NCBI GenBank assembly: GCA_022425195.1
Contig: JAKMFX010000040.1
Location: 62,001 to 126,000, forward strand
Direction: 5' to 3'
DNA length: 64,000 nucleotides
Source of the DNA: Flavobacteriales bacterium
Lineage (GTDB): Bacteria; Bacteroidota; Bacteroidia; Flavobacteriales; UBA7430
The notes beneath the pieces are model-generated. The model saw only the letters and a program-made list of their open reading frames with translations. It did no database searches and was not told the origin of the DNA. Of this stretch, positions 56,271-64,000 are shown one piece after another. The first letter of the stretch is position 1. Every line of letters starts with the position of its first letter. Position numbers and translations under genes: made by a program.

Positions 56271-57427
56271 TGATTAAAAAAGCGGAAAGATTACAGTCTG
56301 TTACAGAATACTATTTCTCCAAGAAATTAAGAGAAGTAGCGAAGCTGCGTGCAGAAGGTAAATCCATCATCAACATGGCTATTGGTAATCCTGACTTACC
56401 GCCTCCAACAAAAGTTTTGGAAGCGATAGACAGTGCCATGAAACAGGATGGAGCTCATCAATATCAAAGCTATCAGGGGCTCCCTGAACTCAGACAGGCA
56501 ATGTCCGGTTTTTACAAAACACATTATCGGGTTTCCCTCGATCCGAATGGAGAAATATTACCACTCATGGGATCCAAGGAAGGGATCATGCATATCTCAA
56601 TGGCTTACCTGAACAAAGGAGATGGAGTTCTACTCCCAAATCCGGGATATCCTACTTATGCCTCGGTAAGTAATTTAATGCAAGCCGACCTTATTCATTA
56701 TGATTTAGATGCTTCAAACAATTGGCAACCTGACTATGAGGCGCTTGAAAGGAAAGATTTAAGTCATGTAAAAATCATGTGGTTGAATTACCCTCACATG
56801 CCGACGGGGACCTCAGCCACAAAAAAAGACTTAGAAAAAGCCATCGCATTTGCCAAAAAACATGATCTATTGATCGTTAATGACAACCCATACAGCTTCA
56901 TCCTTAATGATGAGCCACAAAGTATTTTAGCTGTTGAAGGAGCTAGAGAAGTCGCCATAGAGCTAAACTCTTTAAGTAAAACCTTCAACATGGCTGGATG
57001 GCGCGTGGGAATGGTTGTTGGAAATGCGGACATCATCAAAACCATTCTTCAGGTAAAAAGCAATATGGATTCAGGAATGTTTTTGGGCATTCAAAAAGGA
57101 GCAATTGCAGCTCTTAACAGCCCACAAAGCTGGTTTGATGAACTCAATGCCATCTACGTGAAAAGAAGAGAAATTGTTTGGCAGATATTTGATGCCCTGA
57201 ACTGCTCCTACGAAAAAGAAAATGCCGGGATGTTTGTATGGGCAAAACTACCTGAAGGGCATGAGTCTATGCAGTTTATCGATCAGCTGCTGAATGAAAA
57301 AGAGGTATTCATTACTCCGGGAACTATTTTCGGGAGTCAGGGTGAGGGTTATATAAGGGCCTCCCTTTGTATTTCTGAAAAACTATTAGAAGAAGTATTA
57401 AATCGCTTATCAACCGAAAAAAAATAA
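56270..57427 (+). CDS. Class I/II aminotransferase, probably aromatic
   Basis: A 385-residue PLP-dependent fold type I enzyme. The PLP lysine is in NSLSKTFNMAGWRVG, with NYPHMPTGTSA and NDNPYSFI upstream and a C-terminal GEGYIRASLC carrying the substrate-binding Arg. By family it could be an aspartate, LL-diaminopimelate or aromatic aminotransferase. The position between pheA and tyrA points to the last step from phenylpyruvate and 4-hydroxyphenylpyruvate to Phe and Tyr. One-base overlaps with both neighbours (TAATG) show tight coupling. Confidence 0.88.
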   Translation: MIKKAERLQSVTEYYFSKKLREVAKLRAEGKSIINMAIGNPDLPPPTKVLEAIDSAMKQDGAHQYQSYQGLPELRQAMSGFYKTHYRVSLDPNGEILPLMGSKEGIMHISMAYLNKGDGVLLPNPGYPTYASVSNLMQADLIHYDLDASNNWQPDYEALERKDLSHVKIMWLNYPHMPTGTSATKKDLEKAIAFAKKHDLLIVNDNPYSFILNDEPQSILAVEGAREVAIELNSLSKTFNMAGWRVGMVVGNADIIKTILQVKSNMDSGMFLGIQKGAIAALNSPQSWFDELNAIYVKRREIVWQIFDALNCSYEKENAGMFVWAKLPEGHESMQFIDQLLNEKEVFITPGTIFGSQGEGYIRASLCISEKLLEEVLNRLSTEKK

Positions 57428-58290
57428 TGATGGAAAAATTAGCGGTCATCGGTTTGGGTTTGATAGGAGGTTCAATGGCTTTGGATTTAAAAAAGCGACG
57501 GAATTATGAGGTGCTGGGCATAGACAAAAACCCTAATCACATCAAAAAGGCACTAGAGCTCGGAATCATAGATAGAGAGACCGACTTTTCTGAATTGGCT
57601 GATGTTTCTGTTGTCATTGTTGCCGTTCCTGTCAACAAGATTGCCGAAGTCAGTACTAAGGTGCTAGATGCCATCGGAGATGAAACCCTCGTTTTTGATG
57701 TAGGGTCTGTGAAGAACAACATCTGTGAATTCATCAAATCACATCCCAGACGAAAAAACTTCGTCGCTGCTCATCCGCTAGCGGGAACTGAGTTTTCTGG
57801 GCCTGAAGCTGCGATATCAAACTTATTTGATGAAAAAGTAGCCATCATATGTGAATCTGAAAAAACCCATTGGGAGACTCTAGATATCGCGATCAGCTTA
57901 TTCAAGCAATTGAACATGCGCATAAAAATGATGAACCCGATAGATCATGACCGACATGTGGCCTATGTCTCGCATTTGTCTCACGTGAGCGCATTCATGC
58001 TTGGTAAAACGGTACTGGAAATTGAAAAAAATGAACAAGCCATCTTTGACATGGCGAGTACCGGATTTGCATCGACCGTGCGGTTGGCAAAAAGTTCGGC
58101 AAATACCTGGACACCCATTTTCCTTGAGAACAAAGAAAATATTGTAACCTCTCTTGAAGAATACATTAAAAATTTAGTTGAATTCAAGAAATTTATCGAA
58201 TCTAACGATGACGATATGTTGAACAAAACAATGAACAATACCAATTATATCAAGACCATATTAAATGGGATAAAATCAAACGACAAGTAA
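57427..58290 (+). CDS. tyrA: Prephenate dehydrogenase
   Basis: A 287-residue NAD(P)-dependent enzyme. The Rossmann motif VIGLGLIGGSMALDL is at residues 7-21, VAAHPLAGTEFSGPEAA carries catalytic His residues, and YVSHLSHVSAFMLG follows. It oxidises prephenate to 4-hydroxyphenylpyruvate for Tyr. There is no fused chorismate mutase; that activity is supplied by the next gene. The start ATG overlaps the previous stop by one base. A second codon ATG follows at 57430, so the exact start could be one codon later. Confidence 0.93.
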   Translation: MMEKLAVIGLGLIGGSMALDLKKRRNYEVLGIDKNPNHIKKALELGIIDRETDFSELADVSVVIVAVPVNKIAEVSTKVLDAIGDETLVFDVGSVKNNICEFIKSHPRRKNFVAAHPLAGTEFSGPEAAISNLFDEKVAIICESEKTHWETLDIAISLFKQLNMRIKMMNPIDHDRHVAYVSHLSHVSAFMLGKTVLEIEKNEQAIFDMASTGFASTVRLAKSSANTWTPIFLENKENIVTSLEEYIKNLVEFKKFIESNDDDMLNKTMNNTNYIKTILNGIKSNDK

Positions 58291-58309
58291 AAACGAAAAA
58301 CAATAGAAG

Positions 58310-59386
58310 ATGGAAATAACGAAAAACAACAGAAAATGGCTAGACAGTTTGGGTTTATCACACCCGGTTGTTATTGCAGGCCCTTGTAGTGCTGAATCTG
58401 AGGAGCAAGTTTTGAAGACTGCACATGAATTGAAGAAGACAGACACCAATATTTTTAGAGCAGGTATTTGGAAACCTAGAACACGTCCCGGAGGATTTGA
58501 AGGAGTAGGTGAAAAAGGATTGCCGTGGTTACAAAAAGTCCGTGAAGAAACCGGATTCAAAGTGACTACTGAAGTTGGAAATGCAGATCACGTTGAGAAA
58601 GCGTTGAAGTATGATGTAGATATTTTATGGATTGGAGCCAGAACTACAGTAAATCCTTTTGCGGTTCAAGAAATAGCTGATGCCCTAAAAGGTGTTGACA
58701 AACCCGTATTGGTCAAAAACCCAGTGAACCCTGACTTAGCCCTTTGGCTTGGAGGTGTAGAGCGTATTAAGGCTGCAGGGATTTCTCAATTGGGTGTGAT
58801 TCACAGAGGATTCTCATCATACAAATCTCAAAACTACCGCAACAAACCAAAATGGCAAATTGCGATTGAGTTGAAAAAGGAATTCCCTGATCTTCCGCTC
58901 ATCCTAGATCCTTCTCATATTTGTGGAAGAAGAGATACCATTCTGGATGTAACTCAAACTGCTTTGGACTTAAATTATGATGGTTTCATGATTGAAACCC
59001 ACATAGACCCAGATAATGCTTGGAGTGATGCCAAACAACAAATCACACCAGGAAGGCTAAGTGAAATCACTGAAGAACTTGTGATTCGAAAGGAAAGCAG
59101 TTCAAAAGAAACATTCCAACAAAAATTGGACATCTACAGAAGTGACTTAGACATCCTAGACAACAAGCTGATTGGTTTGTTAAAAAACCGGATGGATATT
59201 TCAGAACTCATTGGAGCTTTAAAACGTGAGGAAAATGTTGCTATCCTTCAAAGTTCTAGATGGGAAGAAATCTTAACTTCTATGGTTGATGAAGCGAATA
59301 AATCAGGTTTAAATAAGGAATTTATTTCTGAAATATTTAAAGCCATTCACGTAGAATCAATCAAAATTCAACACGAAAAGAAATAA
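58310..59386 (+). CDS. Bifunctional DAHP synthase/chorismate mutase
   Basis: A 358-residue fusion. The N-terminal type I-beta DAHP synthase (about 1-260) has VIAGPCSAESEEQV, FRAGIWKPRTRPGGFEG, PVLVKNPVNPD and LILDPSHICGRRD. The C-terminal AroQ chorismate mutase (about 268-358) has FQQKLDIYRSDLDILDNKLI and LLKNRMDISELIGALK. It starts the shikimate pathway and also commits chorismate to Phe/Tyr. The mutase probably also serves as the feedback sensor, as in other AroG-AroQ fusions. It is last in the operon and followed by a strong terminator. Confidence 0.93.
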   Translation: MEITKNNRKWLDSLGLSHPVVIAGPCSAESEEQVLKTAHELKKTDTNIFRAGIWKPRTRPGGFEGVGEKGLPWLQKVREETGFKVTTEVGNADHVEKALKYDVDILWIGARTTVNPFAVQEIADALKGVDKPVLVKNPVNPDLALWLGGVERIKAAGISQLGVIHRGFSSYKSQNYRNKPKWQIAIELKKEFPDLPLILDPSHICGRRDTILDVTQTALDLNYDGFMIETHIDPDNAWSDAKQQITPGRLSEITEELVIRKESSSKETFQQKLDIYRSDLDILDNKLIGLLKNRMDISELIGALKREENVAILQSSRWEEILTSMVDEANKSGLNKEFISEIFKAIHVESIKIQHEKK

Positions 59387-59395
59387 TTCGAAAAG

Positions 59396-59423
59396 AAAAA
59401 GCCACTTGAACAAGTGGCTTTTT
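59396..59423. terminator. Bidirectional terminator, aromatic operon/lysS
   Basis: AAAAAGCCACTTG and CAAGTGGCTTTTT form a 13-bp stem with a 2-base loop and further T. It lies between the convergent ends at 59386 and 59429. Confidence 0.92.
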
Positions 59424-59428
59424 CTTTT

Positions 59429-61141
59429 TTAGTTTTCTATGAGATCGATCACGATCCCTTCTTCAGTTTTCGTTGCTTTGGTAAGCCCTAACTTCCCCAA
59501 GGTCTTTATTCCTTTATCCCATTTCTTATTACTCAACTGAGCCAAATCTTTTAACTCATTCAAATCAATGGATTTTCGCTCACTGACAATGTCATAAATT
59601 ACTTTCTCGTGCTCTTTGAGATCCATGGCAGCTTTCGTGTCAAACTTTTCAGGTCTCATTTGAGGGAAGAATAAAACCTCTTGAATGGAAGATTGGTTTG
59701 TCAATAACATGGTCAAACGATCTATTCCTATTCCCATACCCGAAGTTGGAGGCATTCCATATTCGAGAGCACGGAGGAAATCTTGATCAATAAACATGGC
59801 TTCATCGTCTCCTTTAGCCGATAAGGCCAATTGCTCCTCAAAACGCTCGCGTTGATCGATAGGATCATTAAGCTCCGAATAAGCATTGGCAATTTCCTTA
59901 CCATTGACCATTAGCTCAAAACGCTCTGTTAACTCAGGATTATCTCTATGCACCTTACACAAAGGTGACATCTCTTTTGGGTAATCCGTAATGAATGTGG
60001 GTTGTATATAATGGGGTTCACATTTCTCTCCAAAAATCTCATCAATGAGTTTTCCTTTTCCCATAGATGGGTCGATCTCAATCTCCAGACTTCTACAAGC
60101 CTCTCTTAATTGACTTTCATCCATACCGGAAATATCTACTCCCGTATGCTCTTTAATCGCATCTGTCATCGTTACGCGAGCAAAGGGTGTTTTAAAACTG
60201 ATTTGTTTATCTCCTACAACAATGTCAGTTTCCCCATTTACGTCCATCGCAACACGCTGAATCATTTGTTCGGTAAAATCCATCATCCAGTGGTAGTCTT
60301 TGTAGGCTACATAAATTTCCATAACGGTAAATTCAGGATTGTGCGTCCGATCCATTCCTTCGTTACGAAAATCTTTAGCGAACTCATACACCCCATCAAA
60401 ACCACCAACAATTAATCTTTTTAGGTACAATTCGTTGGCAATTCTTAAATAGAGAGGAATGTCAAGAGCATTGTGATGAGATATAAAAGGACGTGCCGAG
60501 GCGCCCCCAGGAATCGGCTGAAGAATGGGTGTCTCGACCTCCAAATAATCTTTTTCATTAAAGAACGCACGCATGCTATTAATGATCTTTGTTCGCTTGA
60601 TAAAGGTCTCTTTAACACCTTCATTAACGACCAAATCCACATAACGTTGCCGGTATCTGAGTTCTGGATCCGTAAATGCATCATACACCTTACCGTCATC
60701 GTCGGTTTTAACAATAGGCAAAGGTTTTAGAGATTTAGATAACAGAGTGAAGCTCTTAACCAGTAAAGAAATTTCTCCAACCTGTGTTTTAAACAACTCT
60801 CCCTCAACACCGATGAAGTCTCCCATGTCGAGCAGTTTCTTGAAAACTTCATTATAAAGCGTCTTATCTTCACCTGTACAAATTTCATCACGGTTGAAAT
60901 ACAATTGCAAACGGCCCTCAGCGTCTTGCAACTCGGCAAAGGATGCCTTCCCCATGATACGTCTACTCATCAGGCGTCCCGCGACACACACCTTTCTTGC
61001 TTCTGCAAAATTTTCTTTACAATCTTTAGTGTAAGCACTCACGTCAAAGGCGGCTGCAGGGTAAGGCTCGATTCCTAAATCTCTTAGTCTTTTAAGGGAC
61101 TCTCTTCGAACCGACTCCTGTTCTGATAACTGTATACTCAT
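59429..61141 (-). CDS. lysS: Lysyl-tRNA synthetase, class II
   Basis: A 570-residue enzyme. The OB-fold anticodon domain ([20 protein letters not shown]), motif 2 region [20 protein letters not shown] and motif 3 [13 protein letters not shown] are intact. Beyond motif 3 it carries an extra C-terminal part of about 75 residues ending [14 protein letters not shown]. This is missing from the 505-residue E. coli enzyme and frequent in Bacteroidota; it looks like a small winged helix. It charges tRNA-Lys. Promoter element directly upstream; monocistronic. Confidence 0.96.
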   Translation of the reverse strand: MSIQLSEQESVRRESLKRLRDLGIEPYPAAAFDVSAYTKDCKENFAEARKVCVAGRLMSRRIMGKASFAELQDAEGRLQLYFNRDEICTGEDKTLYNEVFKKLLDMGDFIGVEGELFKTQVGEISLLVKSFTLLSKSLKPLPIVKTDDDGKVYDAFTDPELRYRQRYVDLVVNEGVKETFIKRTKIINSMRAFFNEKDYLEVETPILQPIPGGASARPFISHHNALDIPLYLRIANELYLKRLIVGGFDGVYEFAKDFRNEGMDRTHNPEFTVMEIYVAYKDYHWMMDFTEQMIQRVAMDVNGETDIVVGDKQISFKTPFARVTMTDAIKEHTGVDISGMDESQLREACRSLEIEIDPSMGKGKLIDEIFGEKCEPHYIQPTFITDYPKEMSPLCKVHRDNPELTERFELMVNGKEIANAYSELNDPIDQRERFEEQLALSAKGDDEAMFIDQDFLRALEYGMPPTSGMGIGIDRLTMLLTNQSSIQEVLFFPQMRPEKFDTKAAMDLKEHEKVIYDIVSERKSIDLNELKDLAQLSNKKWDKGIKTLGKLGLTKATKTEEGIVIDLIEN

Positions 61142-61156
61142 GGCTTAAAATTTGGA

Positions 61157-61164
61157 CAAATATA
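61157..61164 (-). promoter_or_regulatory. Candidate -7 element (TATATTTG) of lysS
   Basis: On the minus strand TATATTTG matches TAnnTTTG and ends 15 bases before the lysS ATG, predicting a short leader. Confidence 0.5.
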
Positions 61165-61233
61165 CCAAACTTTTGAAAGATAAATCGTTTCTTTACAGCC
61201 TGTAAAAACAGACTAACTAAAGCGTAAAATATC

Positions 61234-62220
61234 ATGAAAGATTTGATTACTGGTTTTGGAGACCAACTAAGACATGCTCTAGAAATTGGAGCCAACACTA
61301 CATTGAAGGAAAACACTAAAAAAATTGAAAGTGTTCTCATCACAGGTCTTGGAGGTTCTGGAATCGGAGGTACCATCGTCTCTGAACTTACTGCTGAGGA
61401 ATGTTCCGTTCCTGTAGCGACAAACAAAGGATATGACTTACCAGGATACATCAATGAAAATACCTTAGTCATCTGTTCTTCATTCTCTGGAAATACGGAA
61501 GAAACCATTGAGGCTTTTCACAAAGCTAAAGCTAAAAATGCTGAAATTGCTTGTGTAAGCTCGGGTGGACAATTGATCGAATTGGCCAAAGAAAACAATC
61601 TGAATTACATTCAATTGCCTTCTGGTGACTCTCCAAGAGCAATGATGGGGTATTCTATCACCCAACTTCTATACGTTTTAAACCACTACGGATTAATCAG
61701 TGACAACTTCAAGGCTGAGTTAAACAATTCCGCTGCATTGGTCGATAGTCTTCAAGAAGAAATTCAAGCGGACGCAGAAAAAATTACAGACCACTTGTAC
61801 GGAAAAATTCCTGTTGTATACGCATGTGATGGCTACCAAGGAATGGCTGTTCGATTCACACAGCAATTGGCTGAAAACTCAAAAATGGTGAGCTGGCACA
61901 ACATCATCCCAGAAATGAATCACAACGAGTTGGTAGGCTGGAGAACTAAAAACGAAGATTTAGCAGTTATCTTCTTCCGGAATGAATCGGATCACAAACG
62001 CAACCAAAAGCGTGTTGAAATCAACAATGAAGTGGTATCAAAATACACCTCATCAGTTATGGAATATTGGTCAAAAGGTGAGACCATGTATGAAAAGACC
62101 TTCTACTTAATTAATGTTGGTGACCACGCTACCTTCAACCTTTCTAAAAGAAACGGTGTGGTTGTGGAAGAAATTGATGTGATTAACTACCTTAAAGGAG
62201 AACTAGCGAAATTCCAATAG
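61234..62220 (+). CDS. Bifunctional phosphoglucose/phosphomannose isomerase family protein
   Basis: A 328-residue SIS-domain protein. The first SIS domain has VLITGLGGSGIGGTIVSEL and LVICSSFSGNTEETIEAF (Ser/Thr phosphate-binding loop). The C-terminal half has WHNIIPEMNHNELVGW, with the Glu and His of the isomerase site. This PGI/PMI group interconverts glucose-6-P, fructose-6-P and mannose-6-P. It may be the only hexose-phosphate isomerase or a mannose-pathway one; the window does not show which. It is divergent from lysS and followed 71 bases on by lipB. Confidence 0.9.
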   Translation: MKDLITGFGDQLRHALEIGANTTLKENTKKIESVLITGLGGSGIGGTIVSELTAEECSVPVATNKGYDLPGYINENTLVICSSFSGNTEETIEAFHKAKAKNAEIACVSSGGQLIELAKENNLNYIQLPSGDSPRAMMGYSITQLLYVLNHYGLISDNFKAELNNSAALVDSLQEEIQADAEKITDHLYGKIPVVYACDGYQGMAVRFTQQLAENSKMVSWHNIIPEMNHNELVGWRTKNEDLAVIFFRNESDHKRNQKRVEINNEVVSKYTSSVMEYWSKGETMYEKTFYLINVGDHATFNLSKRNGVVVEEIDVINYLKGELAKFQ

Positions 62221-62291
62221 AAATTCGCTGCCAGCGCTACATCATTTGATGTTATAAACATTGTTGGTGTCATTTTGTATCAATCATTAGT

Positions 62292-62996
62292 ATGCAAAAC
62301 GTAAAATACATCAATCTGGGTCTTATTGACTACAAAGAAGCTTGGGACTTCCAAGAAGAATTGTTCCAAGCCATTATTGATGTAAAGCGAAACAACAGAA
62401 AACGTGAAAAAGAAAAGCTTGCTTTGGAGGAAACCCAGAGCAAGCTTATTTTTTGTGAACATCCCCATGTTTTCACCCTAGGGAAAAGCGGGCAACAATC
62501 AAACCTACTGGTCAATGAGGCTCAGTTGGCCACTAAAGGCGCACGATTCTATAAGATTAACCGAGGAGGCGACATCACCTATCACGGTCCAGGACAACTG
62601 GTTGGCTATCCTATTTTTGATTTAGACAACTTCTTCACGGACATTCATAAATACCTACGCTACCTGGAAGAAGCCGTGATTCTCACCCTTGCAGAATACG
62701 GACTTCAATCCGGAAGAATTGAAGGTTCCACAGGTGTTTGGTTGGATTGGAACAATCCCAAAGCTCGAAAAATATGTGCGCTGGGAGTGCGCTCAAGCAG
62801 ATGGGTAACCATGCATGGTTTTGCCTTTAATGTAAACTCTGACCTCAACTACTTTTCCAACATCATTCCTTGCGGCATTACGGATAAGGCAGTAACATCA
62901 CTGCAAAAAGAATTGGGGAGGTCTATTGAAATGCTCGAAGTACAAACAAAGATGAAAAAACATCTGGAAGCGCTTTTTGAGATGAAATTAATTTGA
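62292..62996 (+). CDS. lipB: Lipoyl(octanoyl) transferase
   Basis: A 234-residue enzyme. RGGDITYHGPGQLVGYPIFDL is the lipoate-protein-ligase fold signature. The catalytic lysine is in ARKICALGVRSS and the acyl-bearing cysteine in NIIPCGITDKA. It moves octanoyl from ACP to the lipoyl domains of GcvH and the dehydrogenase complexes; GcvH is at 3612-3992. A stretch of charged residues (about 35-50; KRNNRKREKEK) near the N-terminus is longer than in E. coli LipB. Confidence 0.95.
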   Translation: MQNVKYINLGLIDYKEAWDFQEELFQAIIDVKRNNRKREKEKLALEETQSKLIFCEHPHVFTLGKSGQQSNLLVNEAQLATKGARFYKINRGGDITYHGPGQLVGYPIFDLDNFFTDIHKYLRYLEEAVILTLAEYGLQSGRIEGSTGVWLDWNNPKARKICALGVRSSRWVTMHGFAFNVNSDLNYFSNIIPCGITDKAVTSLQKELGRSIEMLEVQTKMKKHLEALFEMKLI

Positions 62997-63135
62997 ATAT
63001 CACGAGCTGCCTAAGTCGTTGGATTTTTGAATTGTCCTGTTTTTTTCTTAAATTGTAAGTACTCCTCTCTGATTGAGATGAATGAAAAAAACCTCTGAAA
63101 AGCGAAAAATCATCCTCAAAATTAAGAGTCCTTAT

Positions 63136-64000
63136 ATGAAACACGCCCTCCCCTTTTTCAAAGCAGTTCTACTGATTCTAATTTGTTTAAACGCATTTAT
63201 TCTTGTTAGTGGAAAAACCTATCTATATAAAGCGATAAAAATCGGTTATCTGCAAGGGAATACATCGGCGACCATTGAGGACATAGATTTTTATGATACG
63301 CGTATTGTAGAGTCCAAAATTGGCAAGCAATGGCCCAAAGGGATTGATTACAATGAAAAACAGCTGAACACAGAATTCAGGTCTCGACTTGAAAAAAATA
63401 AATCCATTGCCTTTACAGTCATCCAAAACGACAGCATACGATATGAAGAATATTGGGGAATTGGCTCAAGAACGTCCAGAACCAATTCCTTTTCTGCAGG
63501 AAAAAGTATCGTCAGTATACTTATAGGTATTGCACTTGAAGAAGGGGCCATAGATAGCCTGAATCAAAAAATAATTGATTTCATCCCCGAATATAAAAAT
63601 GTAAAATACCCTTACAACTCTGTTGTAACTGTTGAGCACCTTCTATCAATGAACTCGGGCATGGATTGGGATGAGGGTTATATAAACCCCGTTGGCATTA
63701 CAGCAGAAGCTTATCTAACCGACCAGCTTGAAGCCTTAATGCTTGAAATGAATTTTACAGAAGAACCCGGGACAAAGTGGAACTATCAGAGTGGGAATAC
63801 TCAAATTTTGGGCATGATATTGGAGCGTGCTACAGAGATGACACTCAGTGAGTATGCATCTGAAAAACTTTGGAAACCTCTTCAAGCAACAGATGACGCC
63901 GAATGGATGCTAGATGATCAAAATGGTATTGAAATTGCTTACTGTTGTTTCAACTCAAATGCACTAGACTTTGCCCGATTCGGGCATCTTTATTTGAATA
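63136..64000 (+). CDS. Serine hydrolase, class C beta-lactamase-like (3' truncated by window edge)
   Basis: 288 codons are visible and the frame runs off the right edge. An N-terminal membrane segment (about residues 5-28) precedes the beta-lactamase/transpeptidase-like fold. The nucleophile motif is S120-A-G-K123 (NSFSAGKSIVSILIG), and WNYQSGNTQILGMILER holds the Tyr motif. Family members include esterases, peptidases and penicillin-binding-like enzymes, and most are not antibiotic-resistance genes. The start at 63136 places the membrane segment at the N-terminus; an in-frame ATG at 63082 would add 18 basic residues. Confidence 0.85.
   Translation, partial: MKHALPFFKAVLLILICLNAFILVSGKTYLYKAIKIGYLQGNTSATIEDIDFYDTRIVESKIGKQWPKGIDYNEKQLNTEFRSRLEKNKSIAFTVIQNDSIRYEEYWGIGSRTSRTNSFSAGKSIVSILIGIALEEGAIDSLNQKIIDFIPEYKNVKYPYNSVVTVEHLLSMNSGMDWDEGYINPVGITAEAYLTDQLEALMLEMNFTEEPGTKWNYQSGNTQILGMILERATEMTLSEYASEKLWKPLQATDDAEWMLDDQNGIEIAYCCFNSNALDFARFGHLYLN

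Noticed and set aside
63136-64000. Calling the terminal gene an antibiotic-resistance beta-lactamase
   Set aside because: The class C-like fold is shared by many esterases and peptidases, and the visible part carries no specific resistance feature.

Overview
The window is a stretch of chromosome from a marine-type Bacteroidota, most likely Flavobacteriales. The evidence is low G+C content, type IX secretion cargo with type A and type B (CHU_C) C-terminal domains, a PorV/PorQ-like barrel, a TonB-dependent receptor with a carboxypeptidase-like N-domain, an IPExxxVDY protein, the long plant/Chlamydia-type IspG, an isolated atpD-atpC pair, and repeated TAnnTTTG promoter -7 elements. Most genes are core housekeeping. 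I see no prophage, insertion sequence, CRISPR array, tRNA or rRNA. All family names come from reading the translations; no database search was run.

Layout. 0-4 kb: truncated M23 peptidase, MerR regulator, UpxY/NusG-like antiterminator, galE, an acidic TonB protein, VanZ-like protein and gcvH. 4.1-8.3 kb: a tightly packed envelope operon (TlpA thioredoxin, DUF6029 barrel, Omp28-like lipoprotein, small beta-barrel, ubiX). 8.3-12.4 kb: a small conserved-looking protein, ruvB, a lone ABC permease, ruvC with a TTG start, a HIT protein and greA. 12.5-21.4 kb: a minus-strand unit of TonB-dependent receptor, 1350-residue secreted protein and PorV/PorQ-like barrel. 21.6-30.1 kb: a Rieske-like lipoprotein, ahcY, a phosphopantetheinyl transferase, ribF, atpDC and bioFDA. 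30.1-43.8 kb: a type B secreted protein, lepA, an acyl-CoA carboxylase subunit, purD, ispG, a small unlisted ORF and a cysteine-rich Kazal/VWFC-like secreted protein. 43.8-55 kb: rnhA-purN, acpP-fabF-rnc, pyk, an M42 peptidase, an Ig-like lipoprotein, a nitrilase-family amidase and the membrane pyrophosphatase. 55-59.4 kb: a Phe/Tyr biosynthesis operon (pheA, aminotransferase, tyrA, DAHP synthase-chorismate mutase). 59.4-64 kb: lysS, a sugar-phosphate isomerase, lipB and a serine hydrolase cut by the window end.

The most interesting signal is in front of the Phe/Tyr operon. A 17-codon leader ORF (55318-55371) has a Phe-Tyr-Phe-Ile-Tyr run. Its stop codon abuts the 5' arm of a 10-bp antiterminator (55371-55380 with 55407-55416). 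That antiterminator is mutually exclusive with an 8-bp terminator hairpin plus U-tract (55410-55437) ending 14 bases before pheA. This is the full architecture of ribosome-mediated transcription attenuation, here in a Bacteroidota genome.

Other points worth a look are the secreted protein carrying animal-like extracellular domains in exact 61-residue tandem repeats, the receptor/giant protein/PorV unit, a Rieske-like protein lacking the usual histidines, promoter elements lying almost on the start codons, and a 57-codon ORF antisense to the end of ispG.
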